DNA from: Myxococcus sp. RHSTA-1-4
Lineage (GTDB): Bacteria > Myxococcota > Myxococcia > Myxococcales > Myxococcaceae
Direction of reading: 5' to 3'
NCBI RefSeq assembly: GCF_020037125.1
Contig: NZ_JAIQDG010000002.1
Span: 62,001 to 126,000, forward strand
DNA: 64,000 bases
Part shown: piece by piece, positions 1 to 8,743 of the stretch
Layout: the number at the start of each line of letters is the position of its first letter
How positions within the stretch are numbered: the stretch's first letter is position 1
Translations under genes and position numbers: made by a program
The notes under the pieces: model-generated
Told to the model about the DNA's origin: nothing
Databases searched by the model: none
Seen by the model: only the letters and a program-made list of their open reading frames with translations

Positions 1-1
1 C

Positions 2-298
2 CTCGCCATGAGCGGCGACACCGGGCCCACCGACAAGCTCTGGAAGGCGCTCAACGAGACGAAGAACCTCAAGGCGCTGCTGCTGGAGACGTCCTTCCCC
101 AACAAGCTCCAGTCGCTGGCGGACATCTCCGGACACCTGACGCCGTACACGCTGGAGCAGGAGCTGAAGAAGTTCCACCGCAACGGCGCCTCGGTGATGC
201 TCTACCACCTCAAGCCCGCCTTCGTGGCCCAGCTCAAGAAGGAGCTGTCCACGCTGCCCGTGGAAGTCCTCGAGCTGGGTGACACCTTCGAGCTGTAG
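2..298 (+). CDS. 3',5'-cyclic-nucleotide phosphodiesterase, class II (C-terminal fragment)
   Basis: The reading frame is open from the first base, so this is the 3' end of a gene that begins outside the window; the ATG at base 8 is probably internal. The fragment starts with SGDTGP followed by a conserved Trp, which matches the late motif of the metallo-beta-lactamase-like class II cAMP phosphodiesterases (PDEase_II family), where the Asp helps bind the metal pair. The following text (LLLETSFPN, then a helix-rich end with a conserved His in SGHLTP) also fits that family, which hydrolyses cyclic nucleotides to 5'-monophosphates. The stop lies 76 bases before accD and the two may be separately expressed. 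Without the N-terminal HxHxDH site the activity cannot be confirmed from this fragment. Confidence 0.7.
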   Translation, partial: LAMSGDTGPTDKLWKALNETKNLKALLLETSFPNKLQSLADISGHLTPYTLEQELKKFHRNGASVMLYHLKPAFVAQLKKELSTLPVEVLELGDTFEL

Positions 299-374
299 TC
301 CCGCGGATGTCAACGCGGCGCGCCACACGGAGAGGTTGACGGGTGGGGCCGCGCGGGATTAACCCCGCCTCGAC

Positions 375-1226
375 ATGGCCTGGTTCTCCAAGAAGCCCCG
401 CATCTCCACCGAAACCGAGCAGACGACCGAGTCCCGCCCGTCCCGCATGGAAGGGTTGTGGGCGAAGTGCGAGTCCTGCGACGAAATCATCTACCGGCAG
501 GACCTCGAGAAGAACTGGATGGTGTGCCCGCACTGTGAGCACCACCATGCCTGGCCGGCCCGCTCCCGGCTGACCACGCTGCTGGACCCGGACAGCTTCG
601 AGGAGTTCGACAAGGACCTGGAGCCGCAGGACCCGCTCGGGTTCAGTGACTCGAAGAAGTACAAGGACCGGCTGAAGTCCACGCGGAAGAACCTGGGCGA
701 GTGCGACGCCTTCATCTCCGGCGTGGGCCGCATCGAGGGCCACCAGGTCTCCGTGGGCTGCTTCGTCTTCGAGTTCATGGGCGGCTCCATGGGCTCGGTG
801 GTGGGCGAGAAGGTGGCGCGCGTCTTCGAGCGGGCCCATGACCTGAAGTGCTCCGCCATCATCTTCTCCGCGTCCGGTGGCGCGCGCATGCAGGAGGGCA
901 TCTTCTCCCTCATGCAGATGGCCAAGACGTCCGCTGCCATCGCCCGCTTCCGCACCGGCACCCGGCCCTACATCTCCGTGATGCTCAACCCCACCACCGG
1001 CGGCGTGGCCGCGTCCTTCTCGTGGCTGGGGGACGTCATCCTCGCCGAGCCCAAGGCCCTCATCGGCTTCGCCGGTCCGCGCGTCATCGAGCAGACCATC
1101 CGCCAGAAGCTGCCCGAGGGCTTCCAGCGCTCGGAGTTCCTGCTGGAGCACGGGATGATCGACAGCATCGTGCACCGCAAGGAGCTGCGCACGAAGCTGG
1201 GCCAGATTCTCGGCCTGCTGGGCTGA
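375..1226 (+). CDS. accD: Acetyl-CoA carboxylase carboxyltransferase subunit beta
   Basis: This is the beta subunit of the carboxyltransferase that moves carboxyl from biotin to acetyl-CoA, the first step of fatty-acid synthesis, in the cytoplasm. The 283 residues match the usual family length. A zinc ribbon is visible as C32-x2-C35 and C51-x2-C54. The crotonase-fold part carries the oxyanion-hole text ASGGARMQEG and the PTTGGVAASF block typical of AccD. The start at 375 gives the standard N-terminus MAWFSKK. No good ribosome binding site is visible. folC follows after 22 bases, an accD-folC pairing seen in many proteobacteria, so the two are likely co-transcribed. Nothing is missing or broken. 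Confidence 0.95.
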   Translation: MAWFSKKPRISTETEQTTESRPSRMEGLWAKCESCDEIIYRQDLEKNWMVCPHCEHHHAWPARSRLTTLLDPDSFEEFDKDLEPQDPLGFSDSKKYKDRLKSTRKNLGECDAFISGVGRIEGHQVSVGCFVFEFMGGSMGSVVGEKVARVFERAHDLKCSAIIFSASGGARMQEGIFSLMQMAKTSAAIARFRTGTRPYISVMLNPTTGGVAASFSWLGDVILAEPKALIGFAGPRVIEQTIRQKLPEGFQRSEFLLEHGMIDSIVHRKELRTKLGQILGLLG

Positions 1227-1248
1227 GGCGCACGGCGGCCCCACCGGC

Positions 1249-2556
1249 ATGAGCGCGCCCCGGACGCCACAGGAGGCGCTGGCCTTCCTCGCGAAGCTCA
1301 ACCCCTCGGGCATCAAGCTGGGGCTGGAGCGGGTGCGTGAAGCGCTGGCGGCGCTGGGTCACCCGGAGCGCCGCTACCCGGCGCTGCACGTGGCGGGCAC
1401 CAACGGGAAGGGCAGCACCTGCGCCTTCACCGCCGCCGCCCTCCAGGCCGCCGGGCACCGCGTGGGCCTCTACACGTCCCCGCACCTGGTGCGCGTCAAC
1501 GAGCGCATCCGCGTGGACGGCGCGGACATCTCCGACGAGGACTTCGGCCGCGCCATCCTCGACGTGCTGGAGCGCTACCCCTCGGCTGTCTCCGAGCCGA
1601 TGACGTACTTCGAGTTCGGCACCGTGGTGGCCCTCTGGCACTTCGCCCGGGTGGGCGTGGACGTGGCCGTGCTGGAGACGGGCCTCGGAGGCCGGCTGGA
1701 TGCCACCACCGCCGCGAGCCCGGTGGTGACGGCAATCACCCCCGTGTCCTTCGACCACATGGAGTACCTGGGCCACACCCTGGAGGCCATCGCCGGGGAG
1801 AAGGCCGGCATCCTCAAGCCCGGCGTGCCCTGCGTGGTGGCGCGGCAGGAGCCGGAGGCCCTGGAGGCGATTGTCCGGAAGGCCGGGGAGGTGGGGGCTC
1901 CGCTATGGGTGGAGGGGAGGGACTTCGCCATGGAGGTCCGTCCCGACGGCGGCCTGTCCTACCGTGGAGCCTCCTGGTCTCTGGACGGGCTGACGCTGGC
2001 CCTTCGTGGGCCGCACCAGCGGCAGAACGCCGCCGTGGCGCTCGCCAGCCTGGAAGCCCTCCACGCGCGCGGAATCCTCGTTTCCCCGGAGGCCGCGCGG
2101 GCGGGGCTGGCCTCGGCGCGCTGGCCGGGCCGCCTGGAGGAGGTGGGGGGGCAGCCTCCCATCCTGCTGGACGGTGCCCACAACCCCGCGGGGGTGGAGG
2201 TGCTGCTCGCCTCGCTGAGCACGTTGTACCCGGGGCGCCGCGTCCACCTCGTCTTCGGGGTGGTGGGGGACAAGGACCGGGGGCCGATGATGCGGGCCCT
2301 GTTTCCCAGGTGTACCTCGGTACAGCTCACGCCCCTGGACACTCCACGCTCGCTCGCGCCCGCGGCCTACCTGGACGAGGCCCGTGCACTCTGCGCGGAC
2401 GTGTCTGCCTGGTCTGACGTGGACTCGGCGCTCGCCGCGGCACGCCGGCACGCGGGGCCGGACGACGTCGTGCTCTGTACAGGCTCACTGTTCCTGGTCG
2501 GCATGGTGAAGGCCTGCCTGGTCCGAAACCTTGGCGCGATGCATCAGTCGCCGTAG
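1249..2556 (+). CDS. folC: Bifunctional folylpolyglutamate synthase / dihydrofolate synthase
   Basis: FolC adds glutamate to dihydropteroate and then to reduced folates, using ATP. The 435-residue product has the Mur-ligase P-loop GTNGKGST at residues 50-57, the omega-loop region with the SPHL motif (TSPHLVRVNERI), the FEFGTVVAL stretch, and the C-terminal domain motif LDGAHNPAG, in the right order and spacing. Length is normal for the family. It follows accD by 22 bases and precedes an alpha/beta hydrolase by 9 bases, so the three probably form one transcription unit. The family includes members with only one of the two activities; the sequence alone does not decide this. Confidence 0.93.
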   Translation: MSAPRTPQEALAFLAKLNPSGIKLGLERVREALAALGHPERRYPALHVAGTNGKGSTCAFTAAALQAAGHRVGLYTSPHLVRVNERIRVDGADISDEDFGRAILDVLERYPSAVSEPMTYFEFGTVVALWHFARVGVDVAVLETGLGGRLDATTAASPVVTAITPVSFDHMEYLGHTLEAIAGEKAGILKPGVPCVVARQEPEALEAIVRKAGEVGAPLWVEGRDFAMEVRPDGGLSYRGASWSLDGLTLALRGPHQRQNAAVALASLEALHARGILVSPEAARAGLASARWPGRLEEVGGQPPILLDGAHNPAGVEVLLASLSTLYPGRRVHLVFGVVGDKDRGPMMRALFPRCTSVQLTPLDTPRSLAPAAYLDEARALCADVSAWSDVDSALAAARRHAGPDDVVLCTGSLFLVGMVKACLVRNLGAMHQSP

Positions 2557-2565
2557 ATTCAAGAT

Positions 2566-3840
2566 ATGCGCCTGCCGGACTGGAGATCCGCCGCGACCCC
2601 CGGGCCGCCCATCCCCACGGTCGACGAAGTCGACTTCCGGGCGCTTTACTCGAAGACGAAGTACGTCGTGGAGACGGCGGACGGCTGGTCCCTGGTCATC
2701 ACCCGCTACCGGCCGGTGAAGCAACCCTTCCCGCAGCCGCTGTTCGGTGAGCCGCTGCTGCTGGTGCATGGCTTCTCCCAGAACCGGCACACCTGGACGA
2801 GCGGCCAGTTCGTCAAGAACCTGCTGTTCTTCGGGGTGGACATCCACATCCTGGAGCTGCGCGGCCACGGCAAGAGCTCCATCGAGTTCCAGAAGGAGCG
2901 GGCCGAGCGCTTCAAGCGCCCCCTGCCGCCCGACCTGGACTACGGCTGGGACATCGACAGCTACTTCCTCTACGACCTGCCCGCCGCCGTGTCCGGGGTG
3001 AAGCGCATCACCCGCCGTGAGCGCATCTTCTTCTGCGGCCACTCCATGGGCGGCATGCTCGGCTACGGCTACGCCGGCATCCACAACGACTTCGAGGGGC
3101 TCATCACCATCGGCTCCCCGGCGGACCTGGGGCGGGGCTTCATGCTGCTGCGGGTGCTGGCGCATGGCGCGCCGCTGCTGGCCAGCCTCATCGACCTGAC
3201 GCTGACGGGGCTCAACGTGGGCGGCCAGGTGGAGGGCGTGAGCCGCAAGCTGCTGGCGCGCGGGGTGGGGGCCCTCAACGCCGGGCTGGGCCGCAAGCTC
3301 ACGCCGGAGGAGCGCCGCGCGCTCCGGTTCAAGGCCGTGCCGGTGGACCTCATCCTCAAGTTCGTCGAGCGGCAGCTCGGCAAGGCCGAGGACTCGCCGC
3401 TGTACCAGCAGCTCACCACCCGGTTGAACCGGCTCATCAACCCGGAGCGGGTGAGCGCGGACGACATCCGCTGGCTGTTGCGCGAGGGCGGAGAGCGCGA
3501 GCCGCGCCGGGTGCTGGAGCAGTTCGCGAAGTGGATCCGCCGCGGGGAGATGGTCTGCTACCGCACCGGCTTCGACTTCAAGCGCGGCTTCGGCCGCATC
3601 GAAGTCCCCATGGCCATCATCTTCGGGGACCTGGACCCGCTGGCCTCGCTGGAGTCCACCCGGAGCGTGTACCGCGCGGCGAAGAGCGAGTACCTCCTCT
3701 GGCGCCCGGTGAAGGGCAACAGCCACATCGAGCTGACGATGGGGCACGACATCCGGCAGATCTGCTACGACATCAAGAACCTCATCGAGTACGCCCGCAC
3801 CCACCGCAACCGCCCGCCGAGCCTGCCTCGCCTGCGGTAG
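2566..3840 (+). CDS. Alpha/beta hydrolase
   Basis: A 424-residue alpha/beta-hydrolase-fold protein. The oxyanion strand LLLVHGFSQNRHTW is near residue 62, the nucleophile elbow is GHSMGG with Ser160, a likely acid lies in FGDLDPL, and the catalytic His is H387 in GNSHIEL. The text around the His (KGNSHIELTMG) and the wide cap region of about 150 residues between the elbow and the acid resemble lipase or acyl-hydrolase members active on poorly soluble substrates. There is no signal peptide. It follows folC by only 9 bases. Substrate is unknown; esterase or lipase is a reasonable guess only. Confidence 0.8.
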   Translation: MRLPDWRSAATPGPPIPTVDEVDFRALYSKTKYVVETADGWSLVITRYRPVKQPFPQPLFGEPLLLVHGFSQNRHTWTSGQFVKNLLFFGVDIHILELRGHGKSSIEFQKERAERFKRPLPPDLDYGWDIDSYFLYDLPAAVSGVKRITRRERIFFCGHSMGGMLGYGYAGIHNDFEGLITIGSPADLGRGFMLLRVLAHGAPLLASLIDLTLTGLNVGGQVEGVSRKLLARGVGALNAGLGRKLTPEERRALRFKAVPVDLILKFVERQLGKAEDSPLYQQLTTRLNRLINPERVSADDIRWLLREGGEREPRRVLEQFAKWIRRGEMVCYRTGFDFKRGFGRIEVPMAIIFGDLDPLASLESTRSVYRAAKSEYLLWRPVKGNSHIELTMGHDIRQICYDIKNLIEYARTHRNRPPSLPRLR

Positions 3841-3900
3841 CGCGCCGGTGGGGTGGGCCGGGGGTGGGGCGCCCGGAGGGGCGTTCCGGGGTCGGCTCGC

Positions 3901-3933
3901 CCGGAAGCGTGTGCTTGCGCCGGACGCTTCCGG
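3901..3933 (+). terminator. Perfect 10-bp hairpin after the accD-folC-hydrolase unit
   Basis: CCGGAAGCGT at 3901-3910 pairs perfectly with ACGCTTCCGG at 3924-3933 across a 13-base loop. It lies 60 bases after the hydrolase stop and just before a promoter-like sequence for the next gene. There is no T-run after it, so it may be a weak or Rho-assisted terminator, or a protein-binding palindrome. Confidence 0.4.
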
Positions 3934-3941
3934 ACGGAAAG

Positions 3942-3969
3942 TTGGAGGGCGGAGGGCGCGTGCTAGCAT
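3942..3969 (+). promoter_or_regulatory. Putative sigma-70 promoter for the AMIN-domain gene
   Basis: TTGGAG at 3942-3947 and TAGCAT at 3964-3969 are spaced by 16 bases, about 35 bases before the start codon at 4004, which itself has a GGGGAG ribosome binding site. The match is by eye only. Confidence 0.4.
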
Positions 3970-4003
3970 CCCTGCTCTCCGTCAACGTGAAGGGGAGTAG
4001 TCG

Positions 4004-5419
4004 ATGAAGGCCTTGGCCGTGTGGCTGCTCGGTGTGGTGCTCGTGCCCGTGGTGGCGCTCGCGCAAGCGCCGGCGGCGGACCTGAACACCATCTCCGGCG
4101 TGCAGGTGAATGGCGGCACCGTGACCATCAACGGCACGAAGAAGCCCAACTTCACCACCTTCACCATGACGGACCCGCCGCGGCTCGTCATCGACATCTC
4201 CGAGGCCGTCTTCTCCAACGTCCCGGAGGAGATGCAGGTGGGCAATGGCACGGTGACGGGCATCCGCACCGCGAGCTACGGCTCGGACGCCTCCGCCATC
4301 GCCCGGGTGCTCATCGGCTACGAGCGCGAGGTGGAGACGGACATCCAGGCCAACGGCAACCAGCTCGTCGTCCGGGTGGCCGGTGGCGGAGGCCAGGCCG
4401 TGGCGCAGGCGCCGGCCCAGCCGGAGGCCGCTCCCGCCGCGCAGCCCACCACGGACGGCTCCTCCGCCCAGGCCGCCGCGGCCGCGGAGGCGGACCGCCA
4501 GGCCCAGGAGAAGGCCGCCGCTGATGCCGCCGCCGCGGCCCGCGCCGACCGGGAAGCCCAGGAGAAGGCCGCCGCCGAGGCCGCCGCCCGCGCCCAGGCG
4601 GACGCCGAGGCCGAGCGCAAGCGCCAGGAGGAGGCCCGCGCCGCCGCCCAGCGTCAGGAGTCCGAGGCCCGTGCCGCCGCGGACGCGGCCGCCGAGGAGA
4701 AGAAGCGTCAGGAGGCCGAGGCCCGCGCTTCCGCCCAGGCCGCCGCCGACGAGAAGAAGCGCCAGGAGGCCGAGGCCCGCGCTTCCGCCCAGGCCGCCGA
4801 GGAGGAGCGCCGCGCCGCGGCCCAGGCCGCCGCCGAGGAGAAGAAGCGCCAGCAGGAGGAGGCCCGCGCCGCCGCGAAGAGCGCCGCCGACGAGCGCCGC
4901 GCCGCGGCCCAGGCCGCCGCCGAGGAGCGCCGCGCCGAGCAGGAGGCCGCCGCCGAGGAGAAGAAGCGCCAGCAGGAGGAGGCCCGTGCCGCCCGCGCCA
5001 GCCGGAAGTCCGAGGCGGTGGCCATGGCCACGCCGCGCGAGAGTGAGCGCCTGGAGGTGTCCGGTGGCTCGTCCGGTCCGGTGGAGGTGTCCTCGCGCCG
5101 CAAGACGATGACGCTGGTCGGCTTCCAGCAGCAGTCCGGTGCCTCTCGCGTCTTCGTCCGCACCAACGAGCCGGTGCGCTACACCGTGAGCGAGGAGGGT
5201 GGCGCGGTGGTGCTGGAGCTGGAGAACACCCGCATCGACCTGAGCAACAACACCCGCCCGCTGGACACGTCCTTCTTCAACTCGCCGGTGACGCGGGTGG
5301 ACGCGGATGCCTCGGGGCGCGCGGTGCGCGTCACCATCCAGCTGCGCCAGCAGGCCCCCTATCAGGCCCGCCAGGACGGCGACGTCATTTCATTGGACTT
5401 CCAGCGCACAGGCCGGTGA
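4004..5419 (+). CDS. Secreted protein with two AMIN domains joined by an Ala/Glu/Arg coiled coil
   Basis: The 471-residue product begins with a clear signal peptide (MKALAVWLLGVVLVPVVALAQA) and is expected in the periplasm. Residues about 25-125 form one AMIN domain (TFTMTDPPRLVIDIS) and residues about 365-468 a second (VFVRTNEPVRYTVSEEGG, LDFQRTG end). AMIN domains bind peptidoglycan and localise amidases and secretins such as AmiC and PilQ. Between them lies about 180 residues made almost only of A, E, K, R, Q and D with repeats such as EEKKRQEEARAAA, which should form a long rigid helix or coiled coil like the TolA stalk. The repeats are near-identical in DNA, so length variation between strains is likely. 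It is followed by an lptD-like gene after 46 bases. There is no secretin domain, so it is not PilQ. A cell-wall-binding spacer is the inference. Confidence 0.8.
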   Translation: MKALAVWLLGVVLVPVVALAQAPAADLNTISGVQVNGGTVTINGTKKPNFTTFTMTDPPRLVIDISEAVFSNVPEEMQVGNGTVTGIRTASYGSDASAIARVLIGYEREVETDIQANGNQLVVRVAGGGGQAVAQAPAQPEAAPAAQPTTDGSSAQAAAAAEADRQAQEKAAADAAAAARADREAQEKAAAEAAARAQADAEAERKRQEEARAAAQRQESEARAAADAAAEEKKRQEAEARASAQAAADEKKRQEAEARASAQAAEEERRAAAQAAAEEKKRQQEEARAAAKSAADERRAAAQAAAEERRAEQEAAAEEKKRQQEEARAARASRKSEAVAMATPRESERLEVSGGSSGPVEVSSRRKTMTLVGFQQQSGASRVFVRTNEPVRYTVSEEGGAVVLELENTRIDLSNNTRPLDTSFFNSPVTRVDADASGRAVRVTIQLRQQAPYQARQDGDVISLDFQRTGR

Positions 5420-5465
5420 AAAGGGCGCGCCGCGCGGCCCGGGCGCGGCATACCCTGACGCCTGA

Positions 5466-8207
5466 ATGAGCATCCTCGTCCCGCTCGCCGCCGCGCTGCT
5501 CGTTTCCTCGGCGCAGATTCCCCTCGCCACCCAGGTGCAGCTCCCCACCGGCGAGACGGTGGAACTGGCGGCGGACTTCGTCGCGTACGAGGCCGACAAG
5601 CAGGTCCTCACCGCGCGCGGCCACTGTGAGCTGCGCACCGGGGACATGCTGCTGCGCGCCGACGAGGTGACGTACGACGAGGCCAACCAGCTCGCCACCG
5701 CCTCCGGCAACGTCATGTTCGTGGGGCCCGGCGGCATGGCCGCGGTGGCGGACTCGGTGCGGGTGGACATCCGCTCCTTCGAGGCCAACCTCGAGGGCGG
5801 CCTCTTCATGCAGAAGAAGGGCGTCACCCTGGAGGCCATGCTCTCGGCGAAGACGCCGCGGGAGCTGCGCGCCATGGGGGAGACGCCCGTCATCCTCAGC
5901 GGCAGCCGCATCCGCCGCACCGGGCCCGAGTCCTTCGTCGTGGACGACCTGGCCTTCACCCCGTGTGAGTGCGGCCCCGGCGAGCCGAGCTGGCGCGTGG
6001 AGGCCAGCTCCGCCAACGTCACCCTCGGCGAGCGCGCCACCCTGTCCTGGCCCGTGGTGTACGTGCGCTCGGTGCCCATCTTCGCGGTGCCCTGGCTCTA
6101 CCTGCCCCTGGCCGAGCGGCGCTCGGGCCTGCTCCTCCCCAAGCCCGCCATCTCCAGCCTCAACGGCTTCGTGCTCGAGCAGCCCCTCTTCATCACCCTG
6201 GGGCAGAGCTACGACATGACCTTCACGCCGGGCTACTTCACCGGCGGAGGAAACGAGCAGCACACCTTCTTCGTCGCGAGTGGTGGAGCCGGGGGACCGG
6301 GCCAGTATGTGACGCAGCAGGAGACGCGCTACCTCGGTGTGAAGGGGCCGCGCCTGCTCACCGAGTTCCGCTACGCCCCCAGCGAGCGCACCCGGGGCCG
6401 CGCCACGCTGGGCCTGCTGTACGACTCACGGCCGGTGCGAGACCCCCGGTTCCCGAATGGCAGCTACTACCGGGAGGTGGTGGACGGAGTGGGGACCGCG
6501 GCGATTGCCGGGGGGCCTCGCGGCCTGCGCGGCGAGGCGTCCTGGCAGCACACGCAGGACCTGGGGGGCGGCTGGTTCGACCGGGTCGACGCGTCCTTCG
6601 TGTCGGACGGCTTCTACCCGCGAGACCTCACCGCGGACATCGTCCTGCGCGAGTACCAGTACCTGCGCAGCACCGCCACGGTGCACCAGCGCCGGGACGA
6701 CCGTTACCTCGGGCTGGATGTGTCGCTGCGCCAGGACATCCGCTGGGGCTACAGCTTCTTCAAGACGGACCAGGTGCCGGACAACGGCATTCCGTCCGAC
6801 CCCACCCAGTACCTCCCACCGGGCACGGAGCTGAAGGGCCCGTCCACCTTCCAGCGCCTTCCGGGCATCACCCTGGCCCTGCTCGAGCGTCCGCTGGCGG
6901 GGGGGCTGATGAAGGGCGGGCTCCAGGTGGAGTACTCCCGGCTCGCCCCCCTGCGCACCGGCTTCGGGGACGAGGGCGCCGACGGCGTCTTCAGCCCGAC
7001 GGGCGACTTCATCCCCCCCTGGAACTCGCCGCTCTGGAGGACCGTGTCGGGCGGCCAGAAGCCTCTGGACCCCTTCCAGTCCGACGGTGTCTTCAACGCG
7101 GCGGACCGGGAGGCGAGAGACCGGGTGGACTTCCTTCCCCGGCTGTCCACGTCCTTCGGCCTGGGGCCCTATGCCCGGGTGACGCCCTCGCTCGCGGTGC
7201 GCCAGGACTTCTGGGTCGGCGAGGTCTCCGGCAAGACCTGGCAGCGGGGCTACCCCCTGGCCGGGCTGCTGGTGGACACCCAGCTCGCCACCACCTGGGC
7301 GGGGCGGGAGAAGAACACGGGCTACCGCCACGCCTTCGCCCCCTCGGTGGAGGTGCGCTACGTGCCGGGGGGGTGGGGCCGGGTGCCCTCGGCGGGGGGC
7401 TCGGACAGCACGGCGCCCCAGCCCTATGACTACATCGATGCCGCGGTGCCCCTCCGGGCGGATGGGAGCACCCGGGGCTTCCTGCACGCCATCGTCGCCG
7501 TGGACCAGACGCTGGGCTTCAAGCGGGGGAGCGACGTGCGCGAGCCGCTGCGCCTGCGCGTGGGGCAGGGGTTCGACCTGACGCGCTACGCCCCGGCCGT
7601 CGGGCGCAAGGAGGAGACCGGGCCGGTGCTTCGCGACACCTTTGCCCGCCTCGGCGCCACCGCGGGCGTGCTGAACGCGGGCGGGCAGATCCGCTACGAC
7701 TTCAACACCGGCCGCATCCTCCAGCTCAGCGCGGACTTCACCATCGACAACGGCAAGGGCGCCGCGCTGTATGGCCGCTTCGACGACTTCCTCACCACCC
7801 CCTCGGAGGCCATCGAGCGGGGAGCCGACCCCCTGGCCGTCGGTCCGGATGCCGTGCGCCGCAGGCTGGATACCCTGGTCGGCAGTGCATCGTTCGAGGC
7901 GCCGGGGCTCCCCCCGGCCAGACTCCCTCCGGCCAGGCGAGAACAGGCCCTCATCGCGGGTACGCGTTTGACGCTCGGATTTGGGCTGGGAGTGCGGTAC
8001 GAAGCGTATGTGCAGCCGCTTTATCAAGATCTGACAACCCAAGAATCCAAGCCCCTGTACCAGCAGACATTCGGCCTCTCCTACGGGCCGGCATGCGACT
8101 GCTGGCGTATCGAAGGGGTGATGATTCTGCGCAGGGATGAGTCGCTGGAGTTCGGCGGCATCAATCTCAGCGTCGCGGGCTTCGGGTCCTTCGGTTCCGG
8201 CGGCTAG
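5466..8207 (+). CDS. lptD: LptD-like LPS-assembly outer-membrane protein
   Basis: LptD is the outer-membrane barrel that inserts lipopolysaccharide. The 913-residue product starts with a signal peptide (about residues 1-22), followed by an OstA/LptA-like domain at about 30-130 (DFVAYEADKQVLTARG, then VTYDEANQLATASGNV), and then a long beta-barrel region with alternating aromatic strands up to the C-terminus. Two CxC pairs are visible, C167/C169 near the end of the OstA domain and C877/C879 near the C-terminus (CDCWRIEG); in E. coli LptD inter-domain disulfides from similarly placed cysteines are needed for folding, so the same is inferred here. It follows the AMIN-domain gene on the same strand, suggesting an envelope-biogenesis pair. 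LptE is not in the window. Confidence 0.85.
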   Translation: MSILVPLAAALLVSSAQIPLATQVQLPTGETVELAADFVAYEADKQVLTARGHCELRTGDMLLRADEVTYDEANQLATASGNVMFVGPGGMAAVADSVRVDIRSFEANLEGGLFMQKKGVTLEAMLSAKTPRELRAMGETPVILSGSRIRRTGPESFVVDDLAFTPCECGPGEPSWRVEASSANVTLGERATLSWPVVYVRSVPIFAVPWLYLPLAERRSGLLLPKPAISSLNGFVLEQPLFITLGQSYDMTFTPGYFTGGGNEQHTFFVASGGAGGPGQYVTQQETRYLGVKGPRLLTEFRYAPSERTRGRATLGLLYDSRPVRDPRFPNGSYYREVVDGVGTAAIAGGPRGLRGEASWQHTQDLGGGWFDRVDASFVSDGFYPRDLTADIVLREYQYLRSTATVHQRRDDRYLGLDVSLRQDIRWGYSFFKTDQVPDNGIPSDPTQYLPPGTELKGPSTFQRLPGITLALLERPLAGGLMKGGLQVEYSRLAPLRTGFGDEGADGVFSPTGDFIPPWNSPLWRTVSGGQKPLDPFQSDGVFNAADREARDRVDFLPRLSTSFGLGPYARVTPSLAVRQDFWVGEVSGKTWQRGYPLAGLLVDTQLATTWAGREKNTGYRHAFAPSVEVRYVPGGWGRVPSAGGSDSTAPQPYDYIDAAVPLRADGSTRGFLHAIVAVDQTLGFKRGSDVREPLRLRVGQGFDLTRYAPAVGRKEETGPVLRDTFARLGATAGVLNAGGQIRYDFNTGRILQLSADFTIDNGKGAALYGRFDDFLTTPSEAIERGADPLAVGPDAVRRRLDTLVGSASFEAPGLPPARLPPARREQALIAGTRLTLGFGLGVRYEAYVQPLYQDLTTQESKPLYQQTFGLSYGPACDCWRIEGVMILRRDESLEFGGINLSVAGFGSFGSGG

Positions 8208-8267
8208 GAATCACCCGCCGTGCGTGGGGGTTCCAACAACCTCGAAACAGCCAGGAGAAGTCATTTC

Positions 8268-8618
8268 GTGTCGGACCTCGGAAAACGAATCGGTCAGCGA
8301 ATCCGCGAGCTTCGCACACAGCGACCGGAACGCTGGACGCAGGAAGAGCTCGCCGAGCGGGCTCAGATCAGCGTCTCCTTCCTTTCCATGATCGAGCGCG
8401 GCGAGCGTGTCCCCCATGTGGAGACGCTGGCGGCCCTGGCGAACGCCCTCGGCGTCAGCCTGGGGGAGCTCTTCACGGGGACGGAGCAGACCCTTGCTCA
8501 GACGGAGGACCTGCTGCGTCCCCTGTCTGACTTCGCGCGTGCCCGCGGCCTCACCGCGCGGGACGTGGACCGCCTGCTCGGGGTCGCGCGGGTGATGTTC
8601 AGCGGCTCCGCCGCCTGA
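8268..8618 (+). CDS. XRE-family helix-turn-helix regulator
   Basis: The product (116 residues from GTG at 8268) carries an N-terminal Cro/C1-type helix-turn-helix, about residues 5-65: RIGQRIRELR, TQEELAERAQISVSFLSMIERGERVP, then LAALANALGVSLGELF. The rest is a short helical tail. The start at 8268 is chosen because AGGAGA sits at 8253-8258, nine bases upstream; an in-frame GTG at 8220 would add 16 unlikely residues. It lies 60 bases after the LptD-like gene. Targets are unknown; such small stand-alone XRE proteins in myxobacteria are usually transcriptional regulators. Confidence 0.85.
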   Translation: MSDLGKRIGQRIRELRTQRPERWTQEELAERAQISVSFLSMIERGERVPHVETLAALANALGVSLGELFTGTEQTLAQTEDLLRPLSDFARARGLTARDVDRLLGVARVMFSGSAA

Positions 8619-8743
8619 CGCCCCCACCCGGGAGCCAGATCCGGTTCGCAAGGGGTCTCCGGTCTTCCTGTCCTGTCCTTGACTGGACGGCGGGTAGCCC
8701 GGGAAGATGGGGAGTCCCCCGTCTTCCCAAGGAGTCTCCGCTG

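Noticed and set aside
2485-3969. Long antisense reading frames opposite the hydrolase, LptD, kinase and other genes
   Set aside because: They are third-position shadows expected in DNA of this GC content. Products are Ala/Arg/Pro-rich without motifs, while the opposite strand encodes recognisable proteins.
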